Shown here: in pieces, positions 55,226 to 63,853 of the stretch
Layout of the letters: every line of letters begins with the position of its first letter
How positions within the stretch are numbered: position 1 is the stretch's first letter
Origin: Terriglobales bacterium
GTDB lineage: Bacteria > Acidobacteriota > Terriglobia > Terriglobales > Acidobacteriaceae
Reading direction: 5' to 3'
DNA length: 64,000 nt
Assembly (NCBI GenBank): GCA_035651655.1
Contig: DASRFG010000001.1
Location: 32,001 to 96,000, forward strand
Notes under the pieces: generated by a model
The model's input: only the letters and a program-made list of their open reading frames with translations
The model's database searches: none
What the model was told of the DNA's origin: nothing
Translations under genes and position numbers: made by a program

Positions 55226-56578
55226 ATGGGTGAAGCGGAAAGAGTAACGGTGACGCAGGCCCCGGTGGCGTCCATCGCGGAGATCGGAAGGCACGAGGGA
55301 CAGTCTGTCACCGTGCGCGGATGGCTCTATAACCTGCGAGAGAGTGGCAAGCTGTTGTTTCCAATTTTTCGAGACGGGACGGGTGTGATCCAGGGAGTGG
55401 TGGCCAAGAATGCAGTCTCACCTGAAATATTCGATGCAATCAAGGGCCTCACCCAGGAATCGAGTGTAATCGTCGAAGGAAAAGTGCGGGCCGACAAGCG
55501 CGCTCCCGGCGGATATGAGCTCGACGTGAGCGATGTGCAGGTGGTGCAGAAGGTGCCTGAGTCCGAACCCTACCCCATTTCGCTGAAGGAGCATGGGGTC
55601 GAGTTCCTCATGGACCATCGGCACTTGTGGGTGCGAACTCCGCGGCAGGCGGCGATTTTGCGCTTGCGAGCGGAGATCATCAAAGCGGCGCGTGATTTCT
55701 TCGATGATCGCGGTTTTGTGCTTACCGATCCTCCCATATTGACTCCCGCAGCCTGCGAAGGGACATCCACTCTTTTTCCCGTGGATTATTTTGAAGATCA
55801 GGCGTTTCTAACGCAGTCCGGTCAGCTCTATATCGAGGCGACCGCGATGGCTCTGGGCAAGGTGTACTCGTTTGGCCCAACTTTCCGCGCTGAAAAGTCC
55901 AAGACCAGACGCCATCTGACCGAGTTCTGGATGGTAGAGCCAGAGGTCGCTTATGCGACCCTCGACGACATCATGGAACTGGGTGAGGGACTGATCAGCT
56001 TTATCGTAAAGCGATGCCTGGAGCGTCACCAGGAAGACCTAAAAACGATTGGCCGTGACGTCAGCAAATTGGAGAAGATCACACCGCCTTTCCCCAGGCT
56101 CAGCTATGACGAGGCGGTGAAAATGCTCCAAGATGCGCATGCCAAAGGCGCGCTGGAAGCCAAATTCGAATGGGGTGGAGACCTGGGCGCGCCGGACGAA
56201 ACGTATCTTTCTGCGCAATTCGAGAAGCCGGTGATGGTGCATCGCTATCCCGCCAAGGTCAAGGCGTTCTACATGGAGCCTGACCCGCAGCGGCCGGAGC
56301 TGGCGCTGTGCGTGGATGTGCTGGCTCCTGAAGGGTACGGCGAAATTATCGGTGGCTCGCAGCGTATTGGGTCTTACGAACTGCTGCGAAAACGCATCCA
56401 GGAGCACGGGCTTCCGGAAGAGGCATTTAAATGGTATCTGGACCTGCGCAAATATGGAGGCGTGCCACATTCCGGCTTCGGTATGGGAATCGAACGTGTG
56501 GTGGCCTGGCTCTGCGGATTGGAGCACGTGCGCGAGACGATTCCGTTTCCCAGGATGCTGTACCGCATGTATCCGTAA
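55226..56578 (+). CDS. asnS: Asparaginyl-tRNA synthetase
   Basis: 450-aa class II synthetase. N-terminal OB-fold anticodon-binding domain (about 20-115: [33 protein letters not shown]), then catalytic motifs: [40 protein letters not shown] (motif 2) and [15 protein letters not shown] (motif 3). The [14 protein letters not shown] segment favours asparagine over aspartate enzymes. Slightly shorter than E. coli AsnS (466 aa). The ATG at 55226 is after TTATTGTT with a weak RBS; a palindrome lies upstream. Confidence 0.95.
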   Translation: MGEAERVTVTQAPVASIAEIGRHEGQSVTVRGWLYNLRESGKLLFPIFRDGTGVIQGVVAKNAVSPEIFDAIKGLTQESSVIVEGKVRADKRAPGGYELDVSDVQVVQKVPESEPYPISLKEHGVEFLMDHRHLWVRTPRQAAILRLRAEIIKAARDFFDDRGFVLTDPPILTPAACEGTSTLFPVDYFEDQAFLTQSGQLYIEATAMALGKVYSFGPTFRAEKSKTRRHLTEFWMVEPEVAYATLDDIMELGEGLISFIVKRCLERHQEDLKTIGRDVSKLEKITPPFPRLSYDEAVKMLQDAHAKGALEAKFEWGGDLGAPDETYLSAQFEKPVMVHRYPAKVKAFYMEPDPQRPELALCVDVLAPEGYGEIIGGSQRIGSYELLRKRIQEHGLPEEAFKWYLDLRKYGGVPHSGFGMGIERVVAWLCGLEHVRETIPFPRMLYRMYP

Positions 56579-56581
56579 GGC

Positions 56582-56627
56582 GTTGCGAGTTTCCAGTTCC
56601 GGTCGCGGGAGTGTTGAAACTCGCAAC
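56582..56627. repeat. Perfect 12-bp inverted repeat after asnS
   Basis: GTTGCGAGTTTC (56582-56593) and GAAACTCGCAAC (56616-56627) with a 22-base loop. Same GAAACTCG/GAGTTTC core as other intergenic repeats and as a linker inside nrdJ. May also serve as a terminator-like hairpin. Confidence 0.65.
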
Positions 56628-56688
56628 CTGAAGCTTGATTCTTTTGGTGTTGACCCTCAGAAGGTTTTGACTCGCAGTAAGGAGATTG

Positions 56689-57660
56689 ATGAACGACGTT
56701 GCTTCGAAGCAACCGGGAGCTGTGGCTGTGGCCACAGCGTCAAATATTATCCCCAGGAAGATTCGTGTGATCGGCGTGCCACTCGACCTGGGGCAGTCGC
56801 GGCGCGGGGTGGACATGGGACCGTCAGCGGTACGAGTGGCTGGGTTGGAAGCCCGCCTGGAAGGTCTCGGCCACGTGGTGGAAGATGGCGGAAATATTAG
56901 CGTCGCTATCGCTGAGCAGAAGAAGGAAGGCGATCCTCACGCCAAATATCTGAAAGAAATCACGGCCACGTGCACAAAGCACGCGGAGCTGGTGGTTAAG
57001 ACGCTGGAAGCGGGCAAAGTGCCGGTGGTACTTGGTGGTGATCATTCCGTGGCTGCGGGGACGGTGGCGGGGATCGCAGAATTTCACCGCCGACAGGAGC
57101 AGAAGATTGGCTTGGTTTGGATTGATGCGCACGCGGACATCAACACACCGGAGACATCGCCCAGCGGCAACGTGCATGGCATGCCGTTGGCGGCAATCGT
57201 TGGACTGGGGCCACCCGAACTGGCCAACATCTTCGGCTTCTCCCCCAAAGTTGCACCGGAAAACTGTGTGATTGTGGGAGTGCGCGACATTGACGCCACG
57301 GAAAAGGAGAACATCCGGAAGACCGGGGTTGAAGTCTTCACCATGCGCGACATTGATGAGCGAGGCATGCGAGCCGTTATCGAAGAAGCGCTGCGCATGG
57401 CGGGCCGGGGCACTACCGGGTATCACATCTCCGTGGACATGGATTGGATTGATCCTGAAGATGCGCCTGGCGTGGGCACCCCGGTCCGCGGCGGCGCGAC
57501 TTACCGGGAAGCGCACCTGGCCATGGAAATCATCGCCGACCACGCCCGCATGCTGGGATTCGAGATTGTGGAGGTCAATCCGGTGATTGATGAGCACAAT
57601 CGGACGGCAAACCTGGCAGTAGAGCTGGCACTCTCCGCCTTCGGGAAGAAGATTCTCTAA
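56689..57660 (+). CDS. rocF: Arginase
   Basis: 323 aa from the ATG at 56689, five bases after TAAGGAG. Splits arginine to ornithine and urea with two Mn ions. Conserved ureohydrolase blocks: GVPLDLGQSRRGVDMGPSAV, LGGDHSVAAGTVAG (first metal His), VWIDAHADINTPETSPSGNV-HGMP (Asp/His ligands) and HISVDMDWIDPEDAPGVGTP (Asp pair). The order GGDHS, DAHAD, SVDMDWIDP is complete, so it should be active. It is separate from agmatinase by the ROC-type 'GVP-DLGQ' start. No rocD/ornithine gene is adjacent. Stand-alone gene. Confidence 0.93.
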   Translation: MNDVASKQPGAVAVATASNIIPRKIRVIGVPLDLGQSRRGVDMGPSAVRVAGLEARLEGLGHVVEDGGNISVAIAEQKKEGDPHAKYLKEITATCTKHAELVVKTLEAGKVPVVLGGDHSVAAGTVAGIAEFHRRQEQKIGLVWIDAHADINTPETSPSGNVHGMPLAAIVGLGPPELANIFGFSPKVAPENCVIVGVRDIDATEKENIRKTGVEVFTMRDIDERGMRAVIEEALRMAGRGTTGYHISVDMDWIDPEDAPGVGTPVRGGATYREAHLAMEIIADHARMLGFEIVEVNPVIDEHNRTANLAVELALSAFGKKIL

Positions 57661-57823
57661 GGCCCACTACTGCCTATATCCTGAAAGCGCCGCAACCTCG
57701 GTCGGGGCAAACCCGACCTTGCTAACGGTCGAACGACGTATAACCGTGGTAATACCTCCGCGCAGTGACGTCGCCCTGACGGCACGGTAATATGCTCATA
57801 TCTTTTCCGAATCTATCTAACCG

Positions 57824-59020
57824 ATGAATAAGATCCGAGTGGGCATTCTTTTCGGTGGGCGAAGCGGTGAGCACGAAGTTTCCTTGCTATCGGCGGCCTC
57901 GGTTATCACTGCGATTGACAAGCAAAAGTACGACGTGGTCCCGATCGGTATCAGCAAGGAAGGCCGCTGGCTGGTAGCAGGCCATGCCGAGCGGATGCTG
58001 AAGGGAAACAATCCCGGACAGCAATTGCGCGCCGGAGACCCCGGGGCGACGCCTGGGGCCGCTGTCCTGGCCAGAGGCGAGCAGATCGTAGTACCACCGG
58101 TGCCGGTGCGGGCAGGCGGTTCATTGCAGCCCTTCCAACCTGATGGCAACACGGCGCAATTAGCAAGACGCTGGAGCGACCACACCATCAACGTAGATGT
58201 GATCTTTCCCGTGCTTCACGGCACCTTTGGGGAGGACGGAACCATCCAGGGGCTGCTGGAACTGGCAGACATCCCCTACGTCGGCGCGGGCGTGCTGGGC
58301 TCGGCGGCGGGCATGGACAAGGACATTATGAAGCAGCTTTTCATCGCGGCCGGACTGCCCATTGTGAAGCACGTGACCGTGCTGCGACATCACTGGGAGA
58401 CCAACCCTAAGCGAGTTCAGAAGCTGATCGAGAGCAAGCTCAAATATCCGGTTTTCATTAAGCCGGCCAATCTGGGTTCGTCAGTAGGAATCACAAAAGT
58501 GCACGGGTGCGGAGAGCTGGCGAGCGGCATGAATGCTGCCGCTGCTTACGATCGCAAGATCGTCATCGAGGAAGGCGTGGGCGGAAAGAAGCAAAAAGCG
58601 CGCGAACTGGAGTGCTCGGTCCTGGGCAACGATGAGCCACAGGCGTCATTGCCGGGGGAAGTCGTCCCCATTAAAGAGTTCTACGACTATGCTGCGAAGT
58701 ATCTGGAAGCAGGCTCAGAGCTGATCATTCCCGCCAAGTTGAACAAAGGGCAGACCAAAAAAGTGCAGGAGATGGCGACTGCCGCTTTTCGGGCGGTGGA
58801 CTGCGCCGGGCTGGCGCGGGTGGATTTCCTGATGGATCCACGAAGCAAGAAGATCTACGTGAATGAGATCAATACTATGCCGGGATTTACTGCCATCAGC
58901 ATGTATCCCAAGTTGTGGGCAGCGTCAGGGGTCCAGTATCCAGAACTGATTGACCAACTGATTGTTTTGGCGCTAGAGCGCCACGCCGAGAAGATGAAAA
59001 CCCGATTTACCCGGGAATAG
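57824..59020 (+). CDS. ddl: D-alanine--D-alanine ligase
   Basis: 398-aa ATP-grasp enzyme joining two D-Ala for peptidoglycan. Starts VGILFGGRSGEHEVSLLSAA; then VIFPVLHGTFGEDGTIQGLL, the ATP-grasp loop KPANLGSSVGITKV, and the metal end INTMPGFTAISMYPKLWAASG. Longer than the common 306-350 aa: about 45 residues after residue 60 (GNNPGQQLRAGDPGATPGAA, through PVRAGGSLQPFQPDGN) form an extra Pro/Gly-rich loop, and a smaller one lies near 265-275. The core is intact. Promoter expected in 57661-57823; no stop-codon overlap with arginase upstream (163 bases). Confidence 0.95.
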   Translation: MNKIRVGILFGGRSGEHEVSLLSAASVITAIDKQKYDVVPIGISKEGRWLVAGHAERMLKGNNPGQQLRAGDPGATPGAAVLARGEQIVVPPVPVRAGGSLQPFQPDGNTAQLARRWSDHTINVDVIFPVLHGTFGEDGTIQGLLELADIPYVGAGVLGSAAGMDKDIMKQLFIAAGLPIVKHVTVLRHHWETNPKRVQKLIESKLKYPVFIKPANLGSSVGITKVHGCGELASGMNAAAAYDRKIVIEEGVGGKKQKARELECSVLGNDEPQASLPGEVVPIKEFYDYAAKYLEAGSELIIPAKLNKGQTKKVQEMATAAFRAVDCAGLARVDFLMDPRSKKIYVNEINTMPGFTAISMYPKLWAASGVQYPELIDQLIVLALERHAEKMKTRFTRE

Positions 59021-59294
59021 GCCAGCGACGTAAGACAAAACCTTCGCACCAAAACCCCAAGAGAAGATGGCCGCCGCCCGGGCCGGCATGATCCCCGGCA
59101 GGCTCGGATCAGAGGAATGCCCGAGAACAGCCTTGTTTGCCCGTTAGATATAGAGCTTTGACGCGGCGGAACCATGGGCCAATCATGCTTAGGTGCCGTT
59201 AGTAACATTGGGGTGAGCAGGTGACTGTGGTACTTTACGACCAGTTTCACGGTAATCACTTTTCTGCAGTTCTGTGTTCGGAGTCCGCAGCGCT

Positions 59295-61862
59295 ATGGCT
59301 TTTGGTTTTGGTTTCAACAAGACGAAGGTCCTCAGTGCGGCCGAACGCTACATCCAGCAAGGCAAGCTGCAAAACGCCATTGCGGAGTACGAGAAGGTCG
59401 TAAAAGCAGACCCTAAAGACCTCACCGTTCTAAATACCATCGGGGACTTGTACGCCCGAATTGGACGGACCGACCAGGCGATCTCCTTCTTCCGCAGCGT
59501 CGGCGATACCTATGCCACCCAGGGCTTCACCGTAAAAGCCATCGCCATGTACAAGAAGCTCACCAAGCTCAAGCCGAGCCTGGAGTGCACTCTGCGCCTC
59601 GCTGATCTGTACGCTCAGCAAGGGCTACAAAACGATGCGCGTGCACAGTACATGCTGGTGGCCGATCAGCTATTGAGAAGCGGCCAAACCGAGCAAGCGG
59701 TCCGGATATTTCAAAAGGTCCTGGACATTGATCCCGAAAATGTTCCGCTGCAACTGCGGCTGGCTGAAGTGCATGTTCGCCTTGAGAACAAGCAAGAAGC
59801 CATAAAAATCTTGTGGCGCAGCGTGGAAGTCCTGAAAGCGCGCAAAGCTCATAAGGAAGTGGAAGCGGTGGTTCAGAAGCTGCTGGAACTTGATCCTTCT
59901 GACGCCCATGCATTGCTGGCGCGCGCGAATGCCGCTCTGGAGGCAGGAGAGACAGGCAGCGCCATTAAAGCCCTGCAAGGTATCAAGAACATTGATTCAC
60001 TTTCTGATGGGTTGCGGCTTCTGGCCCGGGCTTATATTGCGGCCGGTAGGACCGCAGATGCGAGCACGGCAGCGAAAAAACTTCTCAGCCAATACCAGGA
60101 CCACAGTGCCCTGGTCATGTACGCAGATGCACTGATGAAATCGGGCGAGCACGAAGAAGCGCTGCGTACTTATCATCAGTTCGCCGACCAACTGTTTGCC
60201 GGCAAGGCAGATGAGATCATACAAAATCTGAACGCCTCCATTCCGCTGGTCGAGGGCAACCGGGCGGCACTTGAACTTCTGCGGGAGCTCTATGAACGAG
60301 CCGGCGAGAATGTCCATTTATCTGAGGTAACTGAATTACTGGCCGAGGCATGCAAACAGGCCGGCGATACCGACCGCGCCCGCGACCTGCACTTGCAAGT
60401 GGCGGCTGTGGAGCCGCAGGAACCCGCGGCCACGCATGAGCAATACCATGGCATTGGCGAAGCAGGATCGAAGATCGCCGGCAAGTCGGAAGATGAACCC
60501 GGCCCGGTGGTCCTGGACGATCTGAATACGAGTGCCCCACCGGTGGAACAGAAATATCCAGAGGCGCTGGCCACCGAGCTTCACCAGGCCATCACCGATG
60601 CCGATCTTTATATTTCTTATAAATCGCCGGAAAAAGCGATGCCGGCGTTAGTGGCGGTACTTCCCAAGGCTCCGAATGACGTGCCCATCAACCAACGACT
60701 GGCGGCGTTACATGTTCGCGCCGGCCGGCTGGACGAGGCTGCTGAATGCTGCCGCACGCTAGAAAGCGCCTATGCGCAAGCCGGCCACCGCGAGTATGCG
60801 ACCAAGTATGGCAAGCTCGCCGATAGGTTTGATAAGCAACGTTCAGCGTCGGTGGTGAGGGAGCCTGCGGAGCCGGTTGCGGCTCCAACGCAAGAGATCG
60901 ATCTTTCGCACGAGTGGGAAGGCAGCACTGACGTTACCGAGGCAGCGAAGACAGAATCCCATGCGCCGGCAAAGGCCGATGCCGCGGAGCTAGTAGAAGA
61001 GATCAAGTTCTATATTGAGCATGCGATGTGGGAGGAAGCGGAAACAGGAGTCGCAAAGTGCGCGGCGGAATTTCCCAAACTGCCTGAATTGACTGATCTG
61101 CGCGCGCTCCTGGCCGCCAAGACCTCTGCCAAGCCGGGCATCGCTACGGGAAAGCCGGCTCCGGAAAAGCCGGCCCCAGAAAAGCCTCTCGCGAAAAAGC
61201 CCGCCGACAAAGGCGCGCTTGGCGATCTGGCAATGGCATTAGAAGATGCGTTGCCGCAGGAATTTGCTGTTCCCGCTTCGCCCGCACCAGCGCGCGCAGC
61301 GGCGGCTGCGGCTGGAGCGCAAACCGCGGTCATGCAGGCGCCCGTTGTCGCGCCCGCGCCCGCGCCAGCACCACCGGTGACTGTCCGAGCGGCCACGCCG
61401 CACCTGGACACATCAGACTTGAGCGAGATTTTCAGCGAATTCAAAGAAGGACTCGAGGAAAATGCCGGTCCCAGCCAGGATGAAGATCCGGAGACGCACT
61501 ACAACCTGGGTGTAGCTTTCAAGGAAATGGGCCTTATGGATGAGGCCATCGGAGAGCTGCAGAAAGTATGCCAGGCGGTTGAGCGTGGCCAAGCATTCTC
61601 TAACGTCATGCAGGCGTATACCTGGCTGGCTCAGTGCTTTCTGGAAAAAGGAGTACATCCGGCGGCGATCCGCTGGTATGAAAAGGCATTGACAATTTCG
61701 AACATCGACGAAGAAGCCCGTACTGCTCTACACTACGAGTTGGCTGCTGTGTATGAGGCCTCAGGCAATAAACAATCCGCGCTCAGCCATTTCATGCAGG
61801 TTTATGGCAGCAACATTGATTATCGTGATGTGGCGGAACGCATCAAAGCCTTGAAATCGTAA
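59295..61862 (+). CDS. Large TPR-repeat protein
   Basis: 855 aa from the ATG at 59295 (the frame also has an ATG at 59274). No signal peptide; likely cytoplasmic or peripheral. Two TPR blocks: about residues 10-380 with around eight repeats (AERYIQQGKLQNAIAEYEKV, GDLYARIGRTDQAISFFRSV, ADLYAQQGLQNDARAQYMLV) and about 720-850 (NLGVAFKEMGLMDEAIGELQ, AYTWLAQCFLEKGVHPAAIR, AVYEASGNKQSALSHFMQVY). The middle (about 600-710) is an Ala/Pro/Lys-rich low-complexity linker with PEKPAPEKP-type repeats. TPR scaffolds of this size occur in motility/pili and stress systems, but partner genes are not in the window. Confidence 0.8.
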   Translation: MAFGFGFNKTKVLSAAERYIQQGKLQNAIAEYEKVVKADPKDLTVLNTIGDLYARIGRTDQAISFFRSVGDTYATQGFTVKAIAMYKKLTKLKPSLECTLRLADLYAQQGLQNDARAQYMLVADQLLRSGQTEQAVRIFQKVLDIDPENVPLQLRLAEVHVRLENKQEAIKILWRSVEVLKARKAHKEVEAVVQKLLELDPSDAHALLARANAALEAGETGSAIKALQGIKNIDSLSDGLRLLARAYIAAGRTADASTAAKKLLSQYQDHSALVMYADALMKSGEHEEALRTYHQFADQLFAGKADEIIQNLNASIPLVEGNRAALELLRELYERAGENVHLSEVTELLAEACKQAGDTDRARDLHLQVAAVEPQEPAATHEQYHGIGEAGSKIAGKSEDEPGPVVLDDLNTSAPPVEQKYPEALATELHQAITDADLYISYKSPEKAMPALVAVLPKAPNDVPINQRLAALHVRAGRLDEAAECCRTLESAYAQAGHREYATKYGKLADRFDKQRSASVVREPAEPVAAPTQEIDLSHEWEGSTDVTEAAKTESHAPAKADAAELVEEIKFYIEHAMWEEAETGVAKCAAEFPKLPELTDLRALLAAKTSAKPGIATGKPAPEKPAPEKPLAKKPADKGALGDLAMALEDALPQEFAVPASPAPARAAAAAAGAQTAVMQAPVVAPAPAPAPPVTVRAATPHLDTSDLSEIFSEFKEGLEENAGPSQDEDPETHYNLGVAFKEMGLMDEAIGELQKVCQAVERGQAFSNVMQAYTWLAQCFLEKGVHPAAIRWYEKALTISNIDEEARTALHYELAAVYEASGNKQSALSHFMQVYGSNIDYRDVAERIKALKS

Positions 61863-61945
61863 TCGCGGCCCTAACGTCGTAAAATCAATCAAACAGCTTT
61901 CATAGCGGCGAACCTTGAGGCACCTGCCTGTCGTATGCTGTTTGA

Positions 61946-62338
61946 ATGGAGAGTGGTGTGACTTCGAATCCGGACCGGCTAACCAGAAGCGATCGCTGGG
62001 GTGCACTGGCCAACCGCCCGGAGGAGCGCGAAACTCCCAACAACTCCACCGCCACTGGACTGGAGCCCCAGCCGGAACCGATGCCCCAGTCAGAAGTGTG
62101 GGCGCGACGGCTGTCGCTAATTCTATTCATGCTGATTTGCCTCTTGCTGGGGACAGTTTTGGCGGTGCTTCCGTGGACGCTCTGGTGGTCGGAGAACAAC
62201 CTGCTGTTTCGTTTTCCAGCGTTACGTTCGATAGCACTGAGCCCATTTGTGAAGGGAATTGTTTCGGGTCTGGGACTTATAGATGTCTGGATTGGAATCT
62301 GGGAGGCAGTGCGAAACCGGGCTCCCCACCCCAACTAA
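61946..62338 (+). CDS. Hypothetical protein with two TM segments
   Basis: 130 aa. A polar, Pro/Thr/Glu-rich N-terminus (about residues 1-55) precedes two hydrophobic segments: LSLILFMLICLLLGTVLAVL and SPFVKGIVSGLGLIDVWIGI. The motif WTLWWSENNLLFRFPALR links them. I recognise no family, but the pattern VLPWTxxWSxNxLL...SxxVRGxVSGLGLxNxWxG is one acidobacterial small membrane proteins show. The overlapping frame at 61915 is a shadow. Lies between the TPR gene and the LOG gene on the same strand. Confidence 0.65.
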   Translation: MESGVTSNPDRLTRSDRWGALANRPEERETPNNSTATGLEPQPEPMPQSEVWARRLSLILFMLICLLLGTVLAVLPWTLWWSENNLLFRFPALRSIALSPFVKGIVSGLGLIDVWIGIWEAVRNRAPHPN

Positions 62339-62403
62339 CGTGCTTGCTCTCGGCCACTTTTCCGCAGCAATCTCTGCCCCAGCGTGGAATTATTAATTAG
62401 CTC

Positions 62404-63345
62404 TTGATTCGAGGAAATGCGTTGAAGACAAAGTCTGAGCAGCCAACTGACAAATCTCCTGAGAGACTCGCAACTCCGGCCTCGCTGCTTCATCGGGCGC
62501 CGCTGGCCTACGAAAATAAGAATTTCCTGCATAGTCCGGACGGGCGCGCCCTGCGCATCCTCTCGGAATATTACGAGCCGCTGGCCCGCTTCCGCCGAGA
62601 GCAGATACAGGACACGGTGGTTTTTTTTGGATCGGCGCGCTTTGTTAGTTTGTCCGCCGCGGAAAATGCGCTGGTGCTGCTGGAAAAACCTGGATCCGCG
62701 CGGCCAGCCCCGCCTGAAGAGCAGACCAAAGTACAAAGGGCGCGGGCGGCAGTGGAGATGGCGCGCTATTACGAAGACGCCCGCCGCATGGCCTCTATGC
62801 TCACCAACTGGTCTTTGCAGATTCCCGCCAAGCGCCAAAGATTTGTGGTCACCACCGGCGGGGGGCCGGGGATCATGGAGGCCGCCAATCTGGGCGCGCG
62901 CGAGGCCGGCGGCAAGACGATTGGGCTCAACATTCGGCTGCCTTATGAACAAATGCCGAATCCTTACATTACTCCCGAGCTCAACCTCGAATTCCATTAC
63001 TTCTTCATGCGTAAGTACTGGTTTGCTTATCTTGCCAAAGCGCTGGTGATTTTTCCCGGTGGCTTCGGCACTTTTGACGAGCTGTTTGAAATTCTCACCC
63101 TGGCCCAGACAGAGAAACTTGCAAAGAAGATCCTGGTGATTATTTACGGCAAGGATTACTGGAGCCGGCTAATAAATTTTGATGCCATGGTGGAATCGGG
63201 GACAATCTCGCCCGAGGACTTGAATTTGTTTCGTATAGTTGACTCGCCAGAAGAGGGTTTTGAGTTTCTGCGCGACGGACTTACCAAATTCCATCTCGGC
63301 CCGCAGCGGCGGGAGACACCGGAAATCGCGAAAACGAGGCCGTGA
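62404..63345 (+). CDS. LOG-family (lysine decarboxylase-like) protein
   Basis: 313 aa. Central Rossmann-like domain with VFFGSARFVS, the VVTTGGGPGIMEAANLGARE phosphate-binding loop and the hallmark PGGFGTFDELFEILTLAQTE (PGGxGTxxE). LOG enzymes hydrolyse cytokinin nucleotides or NMP-like substrates in plants and bacteria; the bacterial role is uncertain. Longer than the typical 190-aa protein because of an N-terminal helical extension of about 70 residues and an insert at about 100-140. TTG start with GAGGAAATGCG upstream of a second TTG at 62422; either is possible. Confidence 0.88.
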   Translation: MIRGNALKTKSEQPTDKSPERLATPASLLHRAPLAYENKNFLHSPDGRALRILSEYYEPLARFRREQIQDTVVFFGSARFVSLSAAENALVLLEKPGSARPAPPEEQTKVQRARAAVEMARYYEDARRMASMLTNWSLQIPAKRQRFVVTTGGGPGIMEAANLGAREAGGKTIGLNIRLPYEQMPNPYITPELNLEFHYFFMRKYWFAYLAKALVIFPGGFGTFDELFEILTLAQTEKLAKKILVIIYGKDYWSRLINFDAMVESGTISPEDLNLFRIVDSPEEGFEFLRDGLTKFHLGPQRRETPEIAKTRP

Positions 63346-63391
63346 ACTATTGCCGGCAACGTACTTCAATTAGACGAGGTGGATGGTGTAG

Positions 63392-63411
63392 GGCGGACAC
63401 TCTTGTGCGCC
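63392..63411. repeat. Dispersed hairpin at the end of the LOG gene
   Basis: GGCGGACA-CTCT-TGTGCGCC, eight-base arms with one mismatch, followed by AAAACG. Matches 48657-48676 in both arms and flank, so it is a repeat family member rather than a gene-specific signal. Confidence 0.7.
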
Positions 63412-63421
63412 AAAACGCTGA

Positions 63422-63844
63422 CTATGCGGCGGGCCGAATTTCCTGACCGCCAGGTTTCGACTTCTGCTCCACCTGCTTCTCTACCCTCTTGATTTCTACT
63501 CTTTCCTTCTTGATGTCGAGCCGAAGATGGCCGTAGAGGCTCATGTATTGATTCGCGACCCACACCAGCGCCAAAGCAGCGATGAGGTAGCCACGCCAGT
63601 CCGGCAATAGCAGCTTGTAGCGGGTGATGGCCAGAAACAAGATGGTCACGTAGTTGCTGAAACAAAATTCGCAGGTGAATAAGAAGAAGAATTTTCGTCG
63701 TAAGACGGACGACGCCTGCTCGCTTTGGCGAACGCAATATTCCCTGGGTTCACGAAAGATTTCCTCGTGGGTAACGGTCCAGCTGATGGTGGCGATGGGG
63801 AGAGCCAGCAGGAAGAGCCAGATGATCTGGGCGGCGAGGGGCAT
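63422..63844 (-). CDS. Hypothetical three-TM membrane protein
   Basis: About 140 aa from the ATG at 63844; the frame is open to 63940 but those residues run under RHS-like sequence of the other strand. Segments: PLAAQIIWLFLLALPIATIS, FFFLFTCEFCFSNYVTILFL and WRGYLIAALALVWVANQYMS. Two Cys close together (FTCEFCFSNY) and a His/Glu-rich first loop (TVTHEEIFREPREYC). Charged C-terminal tail (KERVEIKRVEKQVEQKSK). No family recognised. Confidence 0.6.
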   Translation of the reverse strand: MPLAAQIIWLFLLALPIATISWTVTHEEIFREPREYCVRQSEQASSVLRRKFFFLFTCEFCFSNYVTILFLAITRYKLLLPDWRGYLIAALALVWVANQYMSLYGHLRLDIKKERVEIKRVEKQVEQKSKPGGQEIRPAA

Positions 63845-63853
63845 CAGGGATGA

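Noticed and set aside
61915-62400. 161-codon frame overlapping the 130-aa membrane protein
   Set aside because: Cys/Gly/Ser-rich translation without domains; the other frame has TM helices and a better start.
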